From positions 86,999 through 150,998 of the forward strand of contig JBQTGY010000033.1 in NCBI GenBank assembly GCA_052390415.1: 64,000 nt of DNA, read 5' to 3'. Of this stretch, positions 8,712 through 16,976 are shown one piece after another (positions within the stretch are counted from its first letter, which is position 1; every line of letters begins with the position of its first letter). The translations under genes were made by a program, and so were the position numbers. The notes under the pieces were generated by a model. That model made no database searches, was not told where the DNA came from, and saw only the letters and a list, made by a program, of their open reading frames with translations. The stretch is from JANNWF01 sp052390415. Its GTDB lineage: Bacteria > Pseudomonadota > Gammaproteobacteria > Xanthomonadales > Xanthomonadaceae.

Positions 8712-10475
8712 ATGCACCCGCTCACTCGTCTGTTTGGCTACGGCCGGCCGTATCAACGGCGTGCGATTCGCGCGTCGATGTATTCGGCGTTGAACAAGTT
8801 TTTCGACGTGCTGCCGGAGATCCTGATCGGGGTGGCGGTGGATGTGGTGGTCAATCGCACGGATTCGTTTGTGGCGCGGATGGGGATTGCCGATCCGGTC
8901 GATCAGTTGTGGTTTCTGGCGGGGCTGACGGCGGTCGTCTGGGCGCTGGAATCGCTGTTCGAGTATCTGTATTCGTTGGACTGGCGAACGCTGGCGCAGG
9001 ACCTGCAACACAGCTTGCGGCAGGCGGCGTATAGCCACGTCCAACAGTTGGACCCGAGCACGCTTGAGCGCGCCCGCAGCGGGCGTTTGATGGCGATCTT
9101 GAATGAGGACGTCAATCAGATCGAGCGCTTCGTCAACGGCGGGGCGAATTCGCTGATCCAAGTGACATTGTCGTCGCTGCTGGTGGGTGCGGTGTTTTTT
9201 GTGCTGACCGCGAAACTGGCGGTGTTGGCGATCTTGCCGGTGCCGTTGATTCTGTTCGGGGCATTCTGGTTTCAGCAGCGGCTGGAGCCTCGATACGCCG
9301 CCGCGCGCGAGGCCGCTGCTGGCGTGTCGCAGCGGCTGTCCAACAACCTGCTCGGCATGCCGACCATCCAGGCCTACACCGCCGAAGAGTTCGAGGCGAA
9401 TCACCTGGCCGCGGCATCCGATGCGTTCCGCCAACGTAACGCCGAGGCCATCCGTTATTCGGCGGCGATCACGCCGGTGATTCGTTTGGCCATCCTCGCT
9501 GGCTTCATCGCCACCCTGTTGTACGGCGGATTGTTGACCTTGCGCGGCGAGTTGGGCGTGGGCAGTTATTCGGCCTTGGTGTATCTGACCCAGCGCCTGC
9601 TGTGGCCGCTCACGCATCTGGCGGAATTGACTGACCTGTACCAACGCGCGATGACTTCGGTGGAACGCGTGTTTGCATTGTTGGATACACCAGTCGCGCA
9701 TCCACCCGCCACCGCCACGTTGCCAACACCGCTGCGCGGCGAGCTTGAGTTTGAGCAGGTGCATCTGCATTACGACGGTCGCGCCGCATTGGCGGGAATC
9801 AGTTTCGCCGTGCCAGCGGGCCACACCGTGGCCTTGGTGGGTGTGACCGGTGGTGGCAAGTCCAGCTTGCTCAAGTTGCTGATGCGATTTGCGGCACCCA
9901 GCAACGGTCGGGTGTTGTTTGATGGCGTGGATATCGCCGCGCTGGATCCCACCGAACTGCGCCGTGCCATCGGCTACGTCGCGCAAGACACTTTTCTGAC
10001 CGATGGCAGCTTGCTCGACAACATTGCCTACGGTGATCCGCAGCCTGATCTCATGCGTGCGCAGCAAGCGGCAGCCGACGCCGAAGCCAGCGATTTCATC
10101 GGTGCTTTGGCAGACGGAATCTTCAGCCAGGTCGGCGAGCGTGGGCTGAGCTTGTCGGGCGGGCAGCGCCAGCGCATCGCCTTGGCACGCGCGCTGTATC
10201 GCAATCCCAAGGTACTGGTGCTGGATGAAGCGACCTCGGCGGTCGACAACGAAACCGAAGCCGCGATTGCGCACTCATTGCGCCGCGCCGCGCTGGGGCG
10301 CACGGTACTGGTCGTCGCGCATCGCCTTTCCACCGTGCGCCACGCACATTGCATCCATGTGCTGGATGCCGGGCGGATTGTGGAATCGGGCGAGCATGCC
10401 GAGTTGCTTGCCAAGGCTGGCGTGTATGCGGGATTGTGGAAGCTGCAGACGGGCGAGTTGGCCGTGCCCCGTTAA
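8712..10475 (+). CDS. ABC exporter, fused permease and ATPase (MsbA/MDR-like half transporter)
   Basis: 587 residues: a six-helix type I exporter membrane domain (about 20-310) fused to an ATPase (about 340-580). ATPase motifs are Walker A GVTGGGKSS (about 377-385), signature LSGGQRQRIALARAL (about 480), Walker B VLVLDEATSAVD (about 501) and H-loop VAHRLST (about 534). It should act as a homodimer in the inner membrane, moving a lipid or hydrophobic compound outward at the expense of ATP. The substrate cannot be read from the sequence. msbA itself is usually next to lpxK, which is absent, so this is probably another multidrug- or lipid-type exporter. The NTF2-like gene follows after 37 bp. 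Confidence 0.92.
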   Translation: MHPLTRLFGYGRPYQRRAIRASMYSALNKFFDVLPEILIGVAVDVVVNRTDSFVARMGIADPVDQLWFLAGLTAVVWALESLFEYLYSLDWRTLAQDLQHSLRQAAYSHVQQLDPSTLERARSGRLMAILNEDVNQIERFVNGGANSLIQVTLSSLLVGAVFFVLTAKLAVLAILPVPLILFGAFWFQQRLEPRYAAAREAAAGVSQRLSNNLLGMPTIQAYTAEEFEANHLAAASDAFRQRNAEAIRYSAAITPVIRLAILAGFIATLLYGGLLTLRGELGVGSYSALVYLTQRLLWPLTHLAELTDLYQRAMTSVERVFALLDTPVAHPPATATLPTPLRGELEFEQVHLHYDGRAALAGISFAVPAGHTVALVGVTGGGKSSLLKLLMRFAAPSNGRVLFDGVDIAALDPTELRRAIGYVAQDTFLTDGSLLDNIAYGDPQPDLMRAQQAAADAEASDFIGALADGIFSQVGERGLSLSGGQRQRIALARALYRNPKVLVLDEATSAVDNETEAAIAHSLRRAALGRTVLVVAHRLSTVRHAHCIHVLDAGRIVESGEHAELLAKAGVYAGLWKLQTGELAVPR

Positions 10476-10512
10476 TGTGGGTAGCACAGACGCAGACCTC
10501 GGGAGAACATGA

Positions 10513-11004
10513 ATGACCGCCGCCAGCAATCAAGCCCTGATCGAACGCTTCTACACCGCCTTCGCCGCGTTGGACGCCGACACCATGCAAGCCAGCTATG
10601 CGCCCAACGCGAGCTTCTCTGATCCGGCGTTTTCACTGCAAGGCCGCGAGAACATCGGCGGCATGTGGCGCATGTTGTGTTCGATCACGCGAGCCAAGGG
10701 CATGGATGTGTGGCGGCTGGAAAGCAGCGCCATTTCTGCGGACGAGCGCCGTGGCCGCGCGCATTGGGAAGCGCATTATCGCTTCAGCGCCACCGGCCGG
10801 ATGGTGCACAACATCATCGACGCACAATTCGTGTTTCAGGACGGTTTGATCGTCAGCCACATTGATGACTTCAATTTCTATCGCTGGTCACGGCAAGCGC
10901 TGGGGCCGCCGGGTTTGGTGCTGGGTTGGACGCCATTCCTGCGCAACAAGGTGCGCAAACAAGCGCAAGCCAACCTCACCGCATTTCTCGCCAAGGGCGG
11001 TTGA
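10513..11004 (+). CDS. NTF2-like/SnoaL-fold family protein
   Basis: 163-residue protein with the cone-shaped NTF2-like pattern: an N-terminal helix (NQALIERFYTAFAALDADTM), then YAPNASFSDPAF, RENIGGMWRML, RGRAHWEAHYRFSATGRMVH and an aromatic end strand ISHID-type (IVSHIDDFNFYRW). The family includes isomerases, hydrolases and simple ligand binders, so the reaction is unknown. The ATG at 10513 has a GGGAGAAC ribosome binding site 5-9 bp upstream. It lies 37 bp downstream of the ABC exporter and 69 bp upstream of the PAS-GGDEF gene, so it may share a transcript with them. Confidence 0.75.
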   Translation: MTAASNQALIERFYTAFAALDADTMQASYAPNASFSDPAFSLQGRENIGGMWRMLCSITRAKGMDVWRLESSAISADERRGRAHWEAHYRFSATGRMVHNIIDAQFVFQDGLIVSHIDDFNFYRWSRQALGPPGLVLGWTPFLRNKVRKQAQANLTAFLAKGG

Positions 11005-11073
11005 GAGAACACGCGGACGAGGCTCGCCGAGCCCTGTTTTGCCGAAACAATCGTATGCCTCAGCATAAGGCTG

Positions 11074-13014
11074 ATGGGTAACGCCTACCTCGAGCGCTTG
11101 AGCCAATGGTGGATTCCGTCGGTACAGACGGACGATCCGGAGCGCCGCTTTCGCGCCGAGGTTGGTTTCGCGCTGGCGGGATTGTTGCTGGTGGCGATGC
11201 TATTGCTCGGTTTGGCCGAGTTGTTTTGGGGAACGCTGGCGTTCGGCATCATCTATATGGTGGCGGTACTGGCGATGGCCGCCATCATGCAATGGCAGCG
11301 TTACGACGCCGCCGCCACCCACGCCAATGCGGCGATGCTGGGGCTGGCATTTCTGGCCGCAACGACAATCAACCTCGGCTCCGGTGGTGGTGCCATCGGC
11401 ACCAATATCGCGATGCCCTCCTTCGTGTTGCTGGCGGCCATGCTTTCACCTCCGCGTTTGGCTTTGCTGTGGCTGCTGTTGGTGCTGGGGCAATTATTGC
11501 TGGTAGCGCATCTGCGCGACCTGGATCTCGCCTTTCCGTTCAAGCCCGATCCGAAGTGGGTCGAGAACGCCATTGATCGGGTGCCGATGGTGCTGAGTCT
11601 GACCTGCGCGTGGTTGGGCTGGTTGGTCCGCCGCGCCTTGCTGGGATTTCGCGCACGCCTTGAGGCTGCCTACGAAAGCGAGCACCAGGCTCACGCGCGA
11701 GCCAGCCAGCTGGCCGAACAGTTCGCCGGCTTTGCCGATATCGCTGCGGACGGTTTCTGGGAGACCGACGCCGAACTACGTTTGAGTTATGTGTCGCCCG
11801 GCTTTGCGCGCATGTTTGCGGTGGAGCCCGAACACCTGTTGGGACGCACCCACGACGAAGCCTTTCGCACGCGTTTTCCCGGCGCACCCCTTGATCCGGA
11901 GTACAGCCGGGCAATGCGTGAACAACGTGTGCTCTCGGGGCAACTTTGGAAGCTGCTCGACAGCCACAAGGCTGACGGCAAGCCGCCCGACGACCACGAA
12001 CATCGCCACGAACATGGCCACGAACAAGCACGCTGGCTGATCACCCAAGGCAAGCCGCGTTACACCGAGGATGGTTGCTTCAATGGCTATCGTGGAGTGG
12101 TCCAGGAAGTGACCGCGCAAGAGATCGCCAAACACGAGATGCGCGCCAGCGAAGAGCGCCTGCGCCTGATCACCGACAACCTGCCGGCGCTGATTTCCTA
12201 CATCGATGCCGATGGCATTTTTCGCTTCAACAATCGCGCCTATGAAATCTGGTTGGACCGACCGCTGTCGGCGGTCATCAACCGCTCACTGGCCGAAGTA
12301 TTCGAGCCCGATATCTACGCCTTGATCGAGCCGAACCTGCGTCGCGCCTTGGCCGGCGAACGGGTGGAATTCGATCTCACGCTCGGCGCCAACCGCGGCC
12401 GCCATGCCCACGTCAACTACGTGCCAGACATCGGGCCTGACGGCGAAGTTCGCGGCGTGTGTGGGCTGAGCCACGATGTCACTCAGGTTCGCCATGTCGA
12501 AAACGAGCTACGCCGACTGGCCGAGTTCGACCTGCTCACCGGTCTGGCCAATCGCAAACGGCTGGGTGACAAACTGTGCGAGGCGATCGCCCGCAGTGAA
12601 CGTTATGGGCAACCCATGGCCCTGCTGTTCATTGATATGGACGAGTTCAAGGCAGTGAACGACCGCCTCGGACACGAGGGTGGCGATCTGGTGCTGCAGG
12701 AATTCGCCCGTCGCCTGCTGGCGTGTGTGCGGCAGACCGACACCGTCGCCCGCTTGGCCGGCGACGAGTTCGTGGTTCTGTTGGAAATGCTGCACAACGC
12801 CGACGAGGCGCGTCTGGTCGCCACCAAGATTGTGGTGGCGATGACCGCGGAGTTCCCGATACTCGGGCAAAGGATTGCGCTCTCGGCCAGCATCGGCGTG
12901 GCCGGGCGCGCTGCTGGCGAATTGGATGGTGAATCGCTGCTGCGCCGTGCGGATTCAGCCTTGTATGCGGCCAAGGCCGCGGGCCGCGGCACGTTTCGGT
13001 TGGCCGCGAGCTAG
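11074..13014 (+). CDS. Membrane PAS-PAS-GGDEF diguanylate cyclase with His-rich insert
   Basis: 646 residues. Five or six transmembrane helices (about 28-205) are followed by two PAS domains (about 215-350 and 355-475) and a GGDEF domain (about 480-646). The catalytic loop is RLAGDEF (about 560), a G-to-A variant of GGDEF seen in active enzymes, and an RQTD inhibitory-site motif lies five residues before it. c-di-GMP synthesis is expected. The first PAS domain carries a histidine-rich loop (DDHEHRHEHGHEQ, about 306-319) encoded by three 12-bp tandem units, an unusual insertion that could bind metal. The ATG at 11074 has AAGG just upstream. Confidence 0.9.
   Translation: MGNAYLERLSQWWIPSVQTDDPERRFRAEVGFALAGLLLVAMLLLGLAELFWGTLAFGIIYMVAVLAMAAIMQWQRYDAAATHANAAMLGLAFLAATTINLGSGGGAIGTNIAMPSFVLLAAMLSPPRLALLWLLLVLGQLLLVAHLRDLDLAFPFKPDPKWVENAIDRVPMVLSLTCAWLGWLVRRALLGFRARLEAAYESEHQAHARASQLAEQFAGFADIAADGFWETDAELRLSYVSPGFARMFAVEPEHLLGRTHDEAFRTRFPGAPLDPEYSRAMREQRVLSGQLWKLLDSHKADGKPPDDHEHRHEHGHEQARWLITQGKPRYTEDGCFNGYRGVVQEVTAQEIAKHEMRASEERLRLITDNLPALISYIDADGIFRFNNRAYEIWLDRPLSAVINRSLAEVFEPDIYALIEPNLRRALAGERVEFDLTLGANRGRHAHVNYVPDIGPDGEVRGVCGLSHDVTQVRHVENELRRLAEFDLLTGLANRKRLGDKLCEAIARSERYGQPMALLFIDMDEFKAVNDRLGHEGGDLVLQEFARRLLACVRQTDTVARLAGDEFVVLLEMLHNADEARLVATKIVVAMTAEFPILGQRIALSASIGVAGRAAGELDGESLLRRADSALYAAKAAGRGTFRLAAS
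11994..12029 (+). repeat. Three 12-bp tandem repeats encoding HEHx
   Basis: Units ccacgaacatcg, ccacgaacatgg and ccacgaacaagc lie head to tail. Because 12 bp is four codons, gain or loss of a unit would change the length of the His/Glu loop of the PAS-GGDEF protein without a frameshift. Confidence 0.7.
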
Positions 13015-13155
13015 AACGAGAAGCTTCCCGCGCCGCGGCTTGCTGGTTCGCAGTGCAACCTATTCCGACCGCGCTGTCTCTGATGGGCATTGGTATCTCC
13101 GCTCGCGCATGCGGGTAGAGATCGATCAACCCTCACTCCGTCATCGAGACCGCTC

Positions 13156-14673
13156 ATGCGCCGCATTGTTGCCATCGCCATTTCATTATTCGTCATCGCC
13201 GGTCTTGCACTCACCTGGGTGGGTGCATCCGCCACGTCCAGCGTTGCCGACAACCGCGGCAATCACTACACGCTGACCATCAACGACGATGCGACGCGCG
13301 CCGACGTGGAGGCCGATCTCTGGCAGTCCAGCAACACCTTGTCGATGTTCGACGTCAGTGCGGTTCCGGGCCTGCCGAACGGGCATGTCGATCTGGTCGA
13401 GAACCTGGAAGCGCACGATGCAAACGGCAAATCGCTGTCCTTGCGCGATCTCGGCGAAGGCGATTACGCGATCAGCGGTGGCCAACGCATTCAACTGAGT
13501 TATTCGGTGCGGCTGCAACACGATGATTACGTATGGCCAGCCGGCATCGAAGAAGTGGCTTATCACACGGATGAAGGCCTGATGATCGGCGGTTCACGCC
13601 TGTTTTTTGCCGACGGCGAAACGCAGTTGCAGGGTCCGATCACCGTGGCAATGAAGTTGCCAAAAGGCTGGCGCGCCAACACGCCCTGGTCATTGGCCAA
13701 AGGCTCAGCGACCAGCGCCACCACGTTTGCACCCAGTTCGCGCCGCGATCTGCTCAGCAACGTGATGTTTCTCGGCACCGCGCATAGCGAAACGGTGGAT
13801 GTCGGCGGCGTCGCGCTGACCTTGGTTTTGGGCAAACGCTACGTCGCCAGCAAGGACCTGTTCGTCGATCTGCTGCGCACCCAACTCGCCAGCTACCGCG
13901 AACTGTTCCAGGCCGATCCGTTGTCGAAGCGTTATCTGATCGTCATCAATCAAGGTGCGACCGGTGATGGCGGGGCGTTCTCCAGCAGCTTCAGCCAGTT
14001 CATCAAGGGGGATGCCGACACCATCAACCGGGTCAACTGGGGTTATGTCATGGCCCACGAACTGCTGCATTTCTGGAACGGCTTGTCGCTGGTGCCGCGC
14101 GATGATCGCGAGGAATGGTTCAAGGAAGGCTTCACCGACTATCTGACCATCACCACGCTGGCGAAGAACGGGCTGATCGACGAAACCCTGCTGTTCAAAC
14201 GCCTGGAAAACGTGCCGCGACGTTACCTGCTGGCGCGAATGCTGCAAGGCTTGAACATGAGCCTGCGCGAAGCGGGCAAGGACAAGCAGCCCAACCGTTT
14301 ACTGGTGTACGGCGGCGGCAGTCTCACTGCGATGGCCCTGGATGCCGAGTTGCGGCATGTCAGCGGCGACCGCGCCGGCCTGCCACAACTGATGGCGGCG
14401 CTGTATGCGGAATTCGGCAAGCCGGGGCTGAGTTACACATTGGACGACATCAAACGGGTCGCCAAACAACTCAGCGGACATGACTTCGATGCCTTCTTCG
14501 CGCAGACCGTGGAGAGCGGCGAGTTCTTCGACATCAGCCCCAGCCTGGCCCGCATCGGGTTACGCATGGACAGCTTTCTGGAAGAGATCTACATCAGTCG
14601 TGATGCAACCGCTGGCGGTGCGGAGCGCGCACGTTTTGCCGCGATCTTTGCGGCGGAATCGACGGCGCGCTAG
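13156..14673 (+). CDS. Exported M61-like metallopeptidase
   Basis: 505 residues. A signal peptide or anchor (MRRIVAIAISLFVIAGLALTW) precedes a beta-rich N-terminal domain and a gluzincin catalytic domain. The zinc motif is HELLHFWNG (about 300), with the third ligand Glu expected in EEWFKEGFTDYL about 25 residues downstream, the arrangement of M61 glycyl aminopeptidases. The usual C-terminal PDZ domain of M61 is not obvious. ATG 13156 is chosen because the signal peptide starts there; the frame opens at 13090. The product should act in the periplasm or outside the cell on small peptides. It is convergent with the MBL-fold gene, their stops overlapping by a few bases. Confidence 0.82.
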   Translation: MRRIVAIAISLFVIAGLALTWVGASATSSVADNRGNHYTLTINDDATRADVEADLWQSSNTLSMFDVSAVPGLPNGHVDLVENLEAHDANGKSLSLRDLGEGDYAISGGQRIQLSYSVRLQHDDYVWPAGIEEVAYHTDEGLMIGGSRLFFADGETQLQGPITVAMKLPKGWRANTPWSLAKGSATSATTFAPSSRRDLLSNVMFLGTAHSETVDVGGVALTLVLGKRYVASKDLFVDLLRTQLASYRELFQADPLSKRYLIVINQGATGDGGAFSSSFSQFIKGDADTINRVNWGYVMAHELLHFWNGLSLVPRDDREEWFKEGFTDYLTITTLAKNGLIDETLLFKRLENVPRRYLLARMLQGLNMSLREAGKDKQPNRLLVYGGGSLTAMALDAELRHVSGDRAGLPQLMAALYAEFGKPGLSYTLDDIKRVAKQLSGHDFDAFFAQTVESGEFFDISPSLARIGLRMDSFLEEIYISRDATAGGAERARFAAIFAAESTAR

Positions 14674-15569
14674 TTCTTGTTGGATTCCGCGGCTTCCCGT
14701 CGCAGCCGCTCGTTCAATCCGCGCTCTGCGTTTCGAGCGAGGCGGCGGCAGGCATCTACATCCTGCAGACGATTTTCGGCCTGGCGGCGAAACAAGTCGA
14801 CCGCCTGCGGATGGGTGGAGATGGCGATGTCGCAAGGCAATTCAGCGACGCGGGCGATGCTTGCACGCAAGTCGGCGACCACCGCCGGGTGTTCCAGAAA
14901 CCGATAGTCTTCGGTGCTGACCGCACTGAGGCTGTCCACGTAAACCACGTCGAGGCAGTCGCCATTGGCATCGCAGGCTGGCCACGTCCAGGTCGTGCCA
15001 CCGGGTGTATGACCAGGTGTGTAGTGCGCGGTGATGCTCAGCTGTCCCAGCCGCAAGGTCTGCCGGTCGGCGACTATCTGCACGTCGGCGATCTTGGGAA
15101 AATGATTGAAGGCACCGAAGCCTGCCTGTGGATCTTCCGGCACCGCATCACCCGCTTGCAGGGCTTGTGCACCGCGACGGCTGGCGATCACGGTCGCGCC
15201 GCTCCAGCGCTGCAAGGCAGCGATGCCGCCCGCATGATCAAAATGCGCATGCGAGTTGAGGATCCAGCGCAGCTCGACCAGATCAAACCCGAGCTGTCGA
15301 ATGTGGGTCGCGATCTGTGCGGCCGACTGCGGCAAACCACCGTCGATCAACAGCAGTCCGTTGCCGGTATCGATCAACACTGCGGCCAGCCCGCCCGGTC
15401 CCACGTACCAAGTATTGGCGGCCACCAGAAACGGCTCGCGCGGTGCGTTCCATTCGGCGCAGCTGGAGCAGACCTTGGGTTCGATGTCGCTGTGCGTGTC
15501 GGTGGTGTCCGCGTTGGCTTGCAGCGAGACCAAGGCGAATGCGATCCATAGGGCAGCGAACGTGGGCAT
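14670..15569 (-). CDS. Subclass B3-like metallo-beta-lactamase
   Basis: 299 residues with a signal peptide (MPTFAALWIAFALVSLQANA). B3 features appear in order: CAEWNAPREPFLVAANTWYV, zinc motif SHAHFDHAGG (about 105-111; ligands His, His, Asp, His), HYTPGHTPGGTTWTW with the third zinc-1 histidine, VYVDSLSAVS, and ISTHPQ supplying the last histidine. This pattern is that of L1/THIN-B/GOB relatives, so beta-lactam hydrolysis is plausible but untested; many MBL-fold proteins have other substrates. ATG 15569 has GGAG 7 bp upstream and starts the signal peptide. It lies downstream, on the same strand, of an S41 protease and a blaI-blaR1 pair, which may be relevant to its control. Confidence 0.82.
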   Translation of the reverse strand: MPTFAALWIAFALVSLQANADTTDTHSDIEPKVCSSCAEWNAPREPFLVAANTWYVGPGGLAAVLIDTGNGLLLIDGGLPQSAAQIATHIRQLGFDLVELRWILNSHAHFDHAGGIAALQRWSGATVIASRRGAQALQAGDAVPEDPQAGFGAFNHFPKIADVQIVADRQTLRLGQLSITAHYTPGHTPGGTTWTWPACDANGDCLDVVYVDSLSAVSTEDYRFLEHPAVVADLRASIARVAELPCDIAISTHPQAVDLFRRQAENRLQDVDACRRLARNAERGLNERLRREAAESNKN

Positions 15570-15797
15570 GCATGATCTCCGTGAGCAAGCGTGCAAGCCT
15601 ACTCACGGAGAACGGCAAGTCGATGATCAGTTCGGCCGTTTTGCGGGCTAGCCGCCTGCCGGACTTTGGCTGGCCGGGCTGCCAGCACCGAAAGTGCAGT
15701 CGAACCCGTGCCCCATGGAATATCGATCCGTCCGGTTGATTCCGACCCTCCGCAAGGTTGCAGGCGTATTTCGCTGCCCCCTCCTGAAATGTCCGGG

Positions 15798-16904
15798 TCA
15801 GTGGCGCGAGGTGTACACCGGCGGCTCTACCTCGCCGGCTTCGACCTTCGCCAGCAGTTGCTGCAATCCGGCCTTTTCTTCGTCGTCGGTGGTCGCCGCG
15901 ATCCGCCTCCGCAGGATCTCGGCGTGCGCGGTCCATTGCGCGTCGCTTGCCGCTACCACGATGTCGGGCTTGACGCCGACATGCTCCCAGTTGGTATGGG
16001 TGATCGGGTTGATCGAGCGGCCGGTGGGTATGAACGCGGCGAAGCCTTCCGCGAGGGCGATGAAGTCGCCCGGATTGGCCCCGCCGCCGGTAGTTTCGCC
16101 GACGATGGTTGCGCGCTTCTGGGTCTGGAAATCGTATGCCGCCTCCTCGCCGCCAGAGAACGTGCGCTTGGACGTGAGCACGTACACCGGTCCGGTGTAG
16201 CGCACCGGAACCGATGGGTTGGTCCAGTATTGCTGGGTGAGATCGGTGGGGCGGGTGTAGATGTCGTTCAGATGACGCACGTCGCCGGGTCCGAAGAAAT
16301 GGCTCATCAGGTGCGCCACGCTGGACGGCTCGCCGCCGCCGTTGCGGCGCAGATCAATGATCACCGCTTCGCTGCCGGTCAGCAGTGTCATCGCAGCGGT
16401 GTAGGCGTCGGCCACCCACTCAGTCGGGCCGAAGCCGCGGATCTCGATGTAGCCGACATTGCCGGGAAGTCGCTCGATGCGTTGGATGCCGTAGCCGTAC
16501 TTTTCCATCTCTGCGCGCCCGGCGGCGACTTCCTCGGCGCTGGGCACTCTGGACGTGATCGTGCCGCCAGGTCCAGGATCAAACCCCGGCGCATACTCGA
16601 CATTGAAATGTCCGTCCTCACCTAACTCGCGCAGGTCCGTCGACAGCGCTTGAGCGAAGGTGGCGGTGTCCTTGGCGTGCGCGTAGCCGCCGCTGGCTTC
16701 CTTGGCCGCGAGTTGCGCCGACAAGCTGGTGGCGACGTCGGGGAACACGTAGTGGCTTTGCAGTTTGTAGCCAAGGGCGACGACTACCGCCTTGCGTACT
16801 TTCGCGTCGATCGGCTGCGGCGGCGGTGGGCCGTCCTGGGCGATGGCAAACATCGGATTGAGGGCCAACAACAGGGCCGCGGCATAGAGGTGTCGTTTGA
16901 TCAT
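15798..16904 (-). CDS. Exported S41-family serine protease
   Basis: 368 residues with a signal peptide (MIKRHLYAAALLLALNPMFA). An N-terminal helical domain (VRKAVVVALGYKLQSHYVFP) and the S41 core follow: LGEDGHFNVEY, GYIEIRGF, AVIIDLRRNGGG, VYVLTSKRTFSGGEE with the nucleophilic Ser near residue 247, and IVGETTGGGANPG. No PDZ domain is seen, so it belongs to the tricorn/IRBP-like peptidase group that often digests peptides rather than proteins. A 16-bp palindrome at 16946-16961 lies 42-57 bp upstream of the ATG and matches one upstream of blaI, so expression is probably controlled by BlaI. Confidence 0.88.
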   Translation of the reverse strand: MIKRHLYAAALLLALNPMFAIAQDGPPPPQPIDAKVRKAVVVALGYKLQSHYVFPDVATSLSAQLAAKEASGGYAHAKDTATFAQALSTDLRELGEDGHFNVEYAPGFDPGPGGTITSRVPSAEEVAAGRAEMEKYGYGIQRIERLPGNVGYIEIRGFGPTEWVADAYTAAMTLLTGSEAVIIDLRRNGGGEPSSVAHLMSHFFGPGDVRHLNDIYTRPTDLTQQYWTNPSVPVRYTGPVYVLTSKRTFSGGEEAAYDFQTQKRATIVGETTGGGANPGDFIALAEGFAAFIPTGRSINPITHTNWEHVGVKPDIVVAASDAQWTAHAEILRRRIAATTDDEEKAGLQQLLAKVEAGEVEPPVYTSRH

Positions 16905-16945
16905 GAGAATGCTCTGGTGTGGGCGGCAAGGCCGCAGGAGATATC

Positions 16946-16961
16946 TACTAATATGTTAGTA
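16946..16961. promoter_or_regulatory. Predicted BlaI-family operator of the S41 protease gene
   Basis: The palindrome TACTAATATGTTAGTA has half-sites TACTAA and TTAGTA, located between the blaR1 stop (16977) and the S41 start (16904). It shares the outer TACTA/TAGTA arms and the 16-bp span with the site upstream of blaI (18969-18984). BlaI/MecI/CopY repressors bind TACA/TGTA-type dyads of this size. Confidence 0.65.
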
Positions 16962-16976
16962 CTTCGGGGCAAAAAA

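Noticed and set aside
8496..10274. 592-codon minus-strand open frame over the ABC exporter
   Set aside because: The exporter on the other strand has every ABC motif; the shadow frame is Gln/Arg/His-rich and resembles no protein family.
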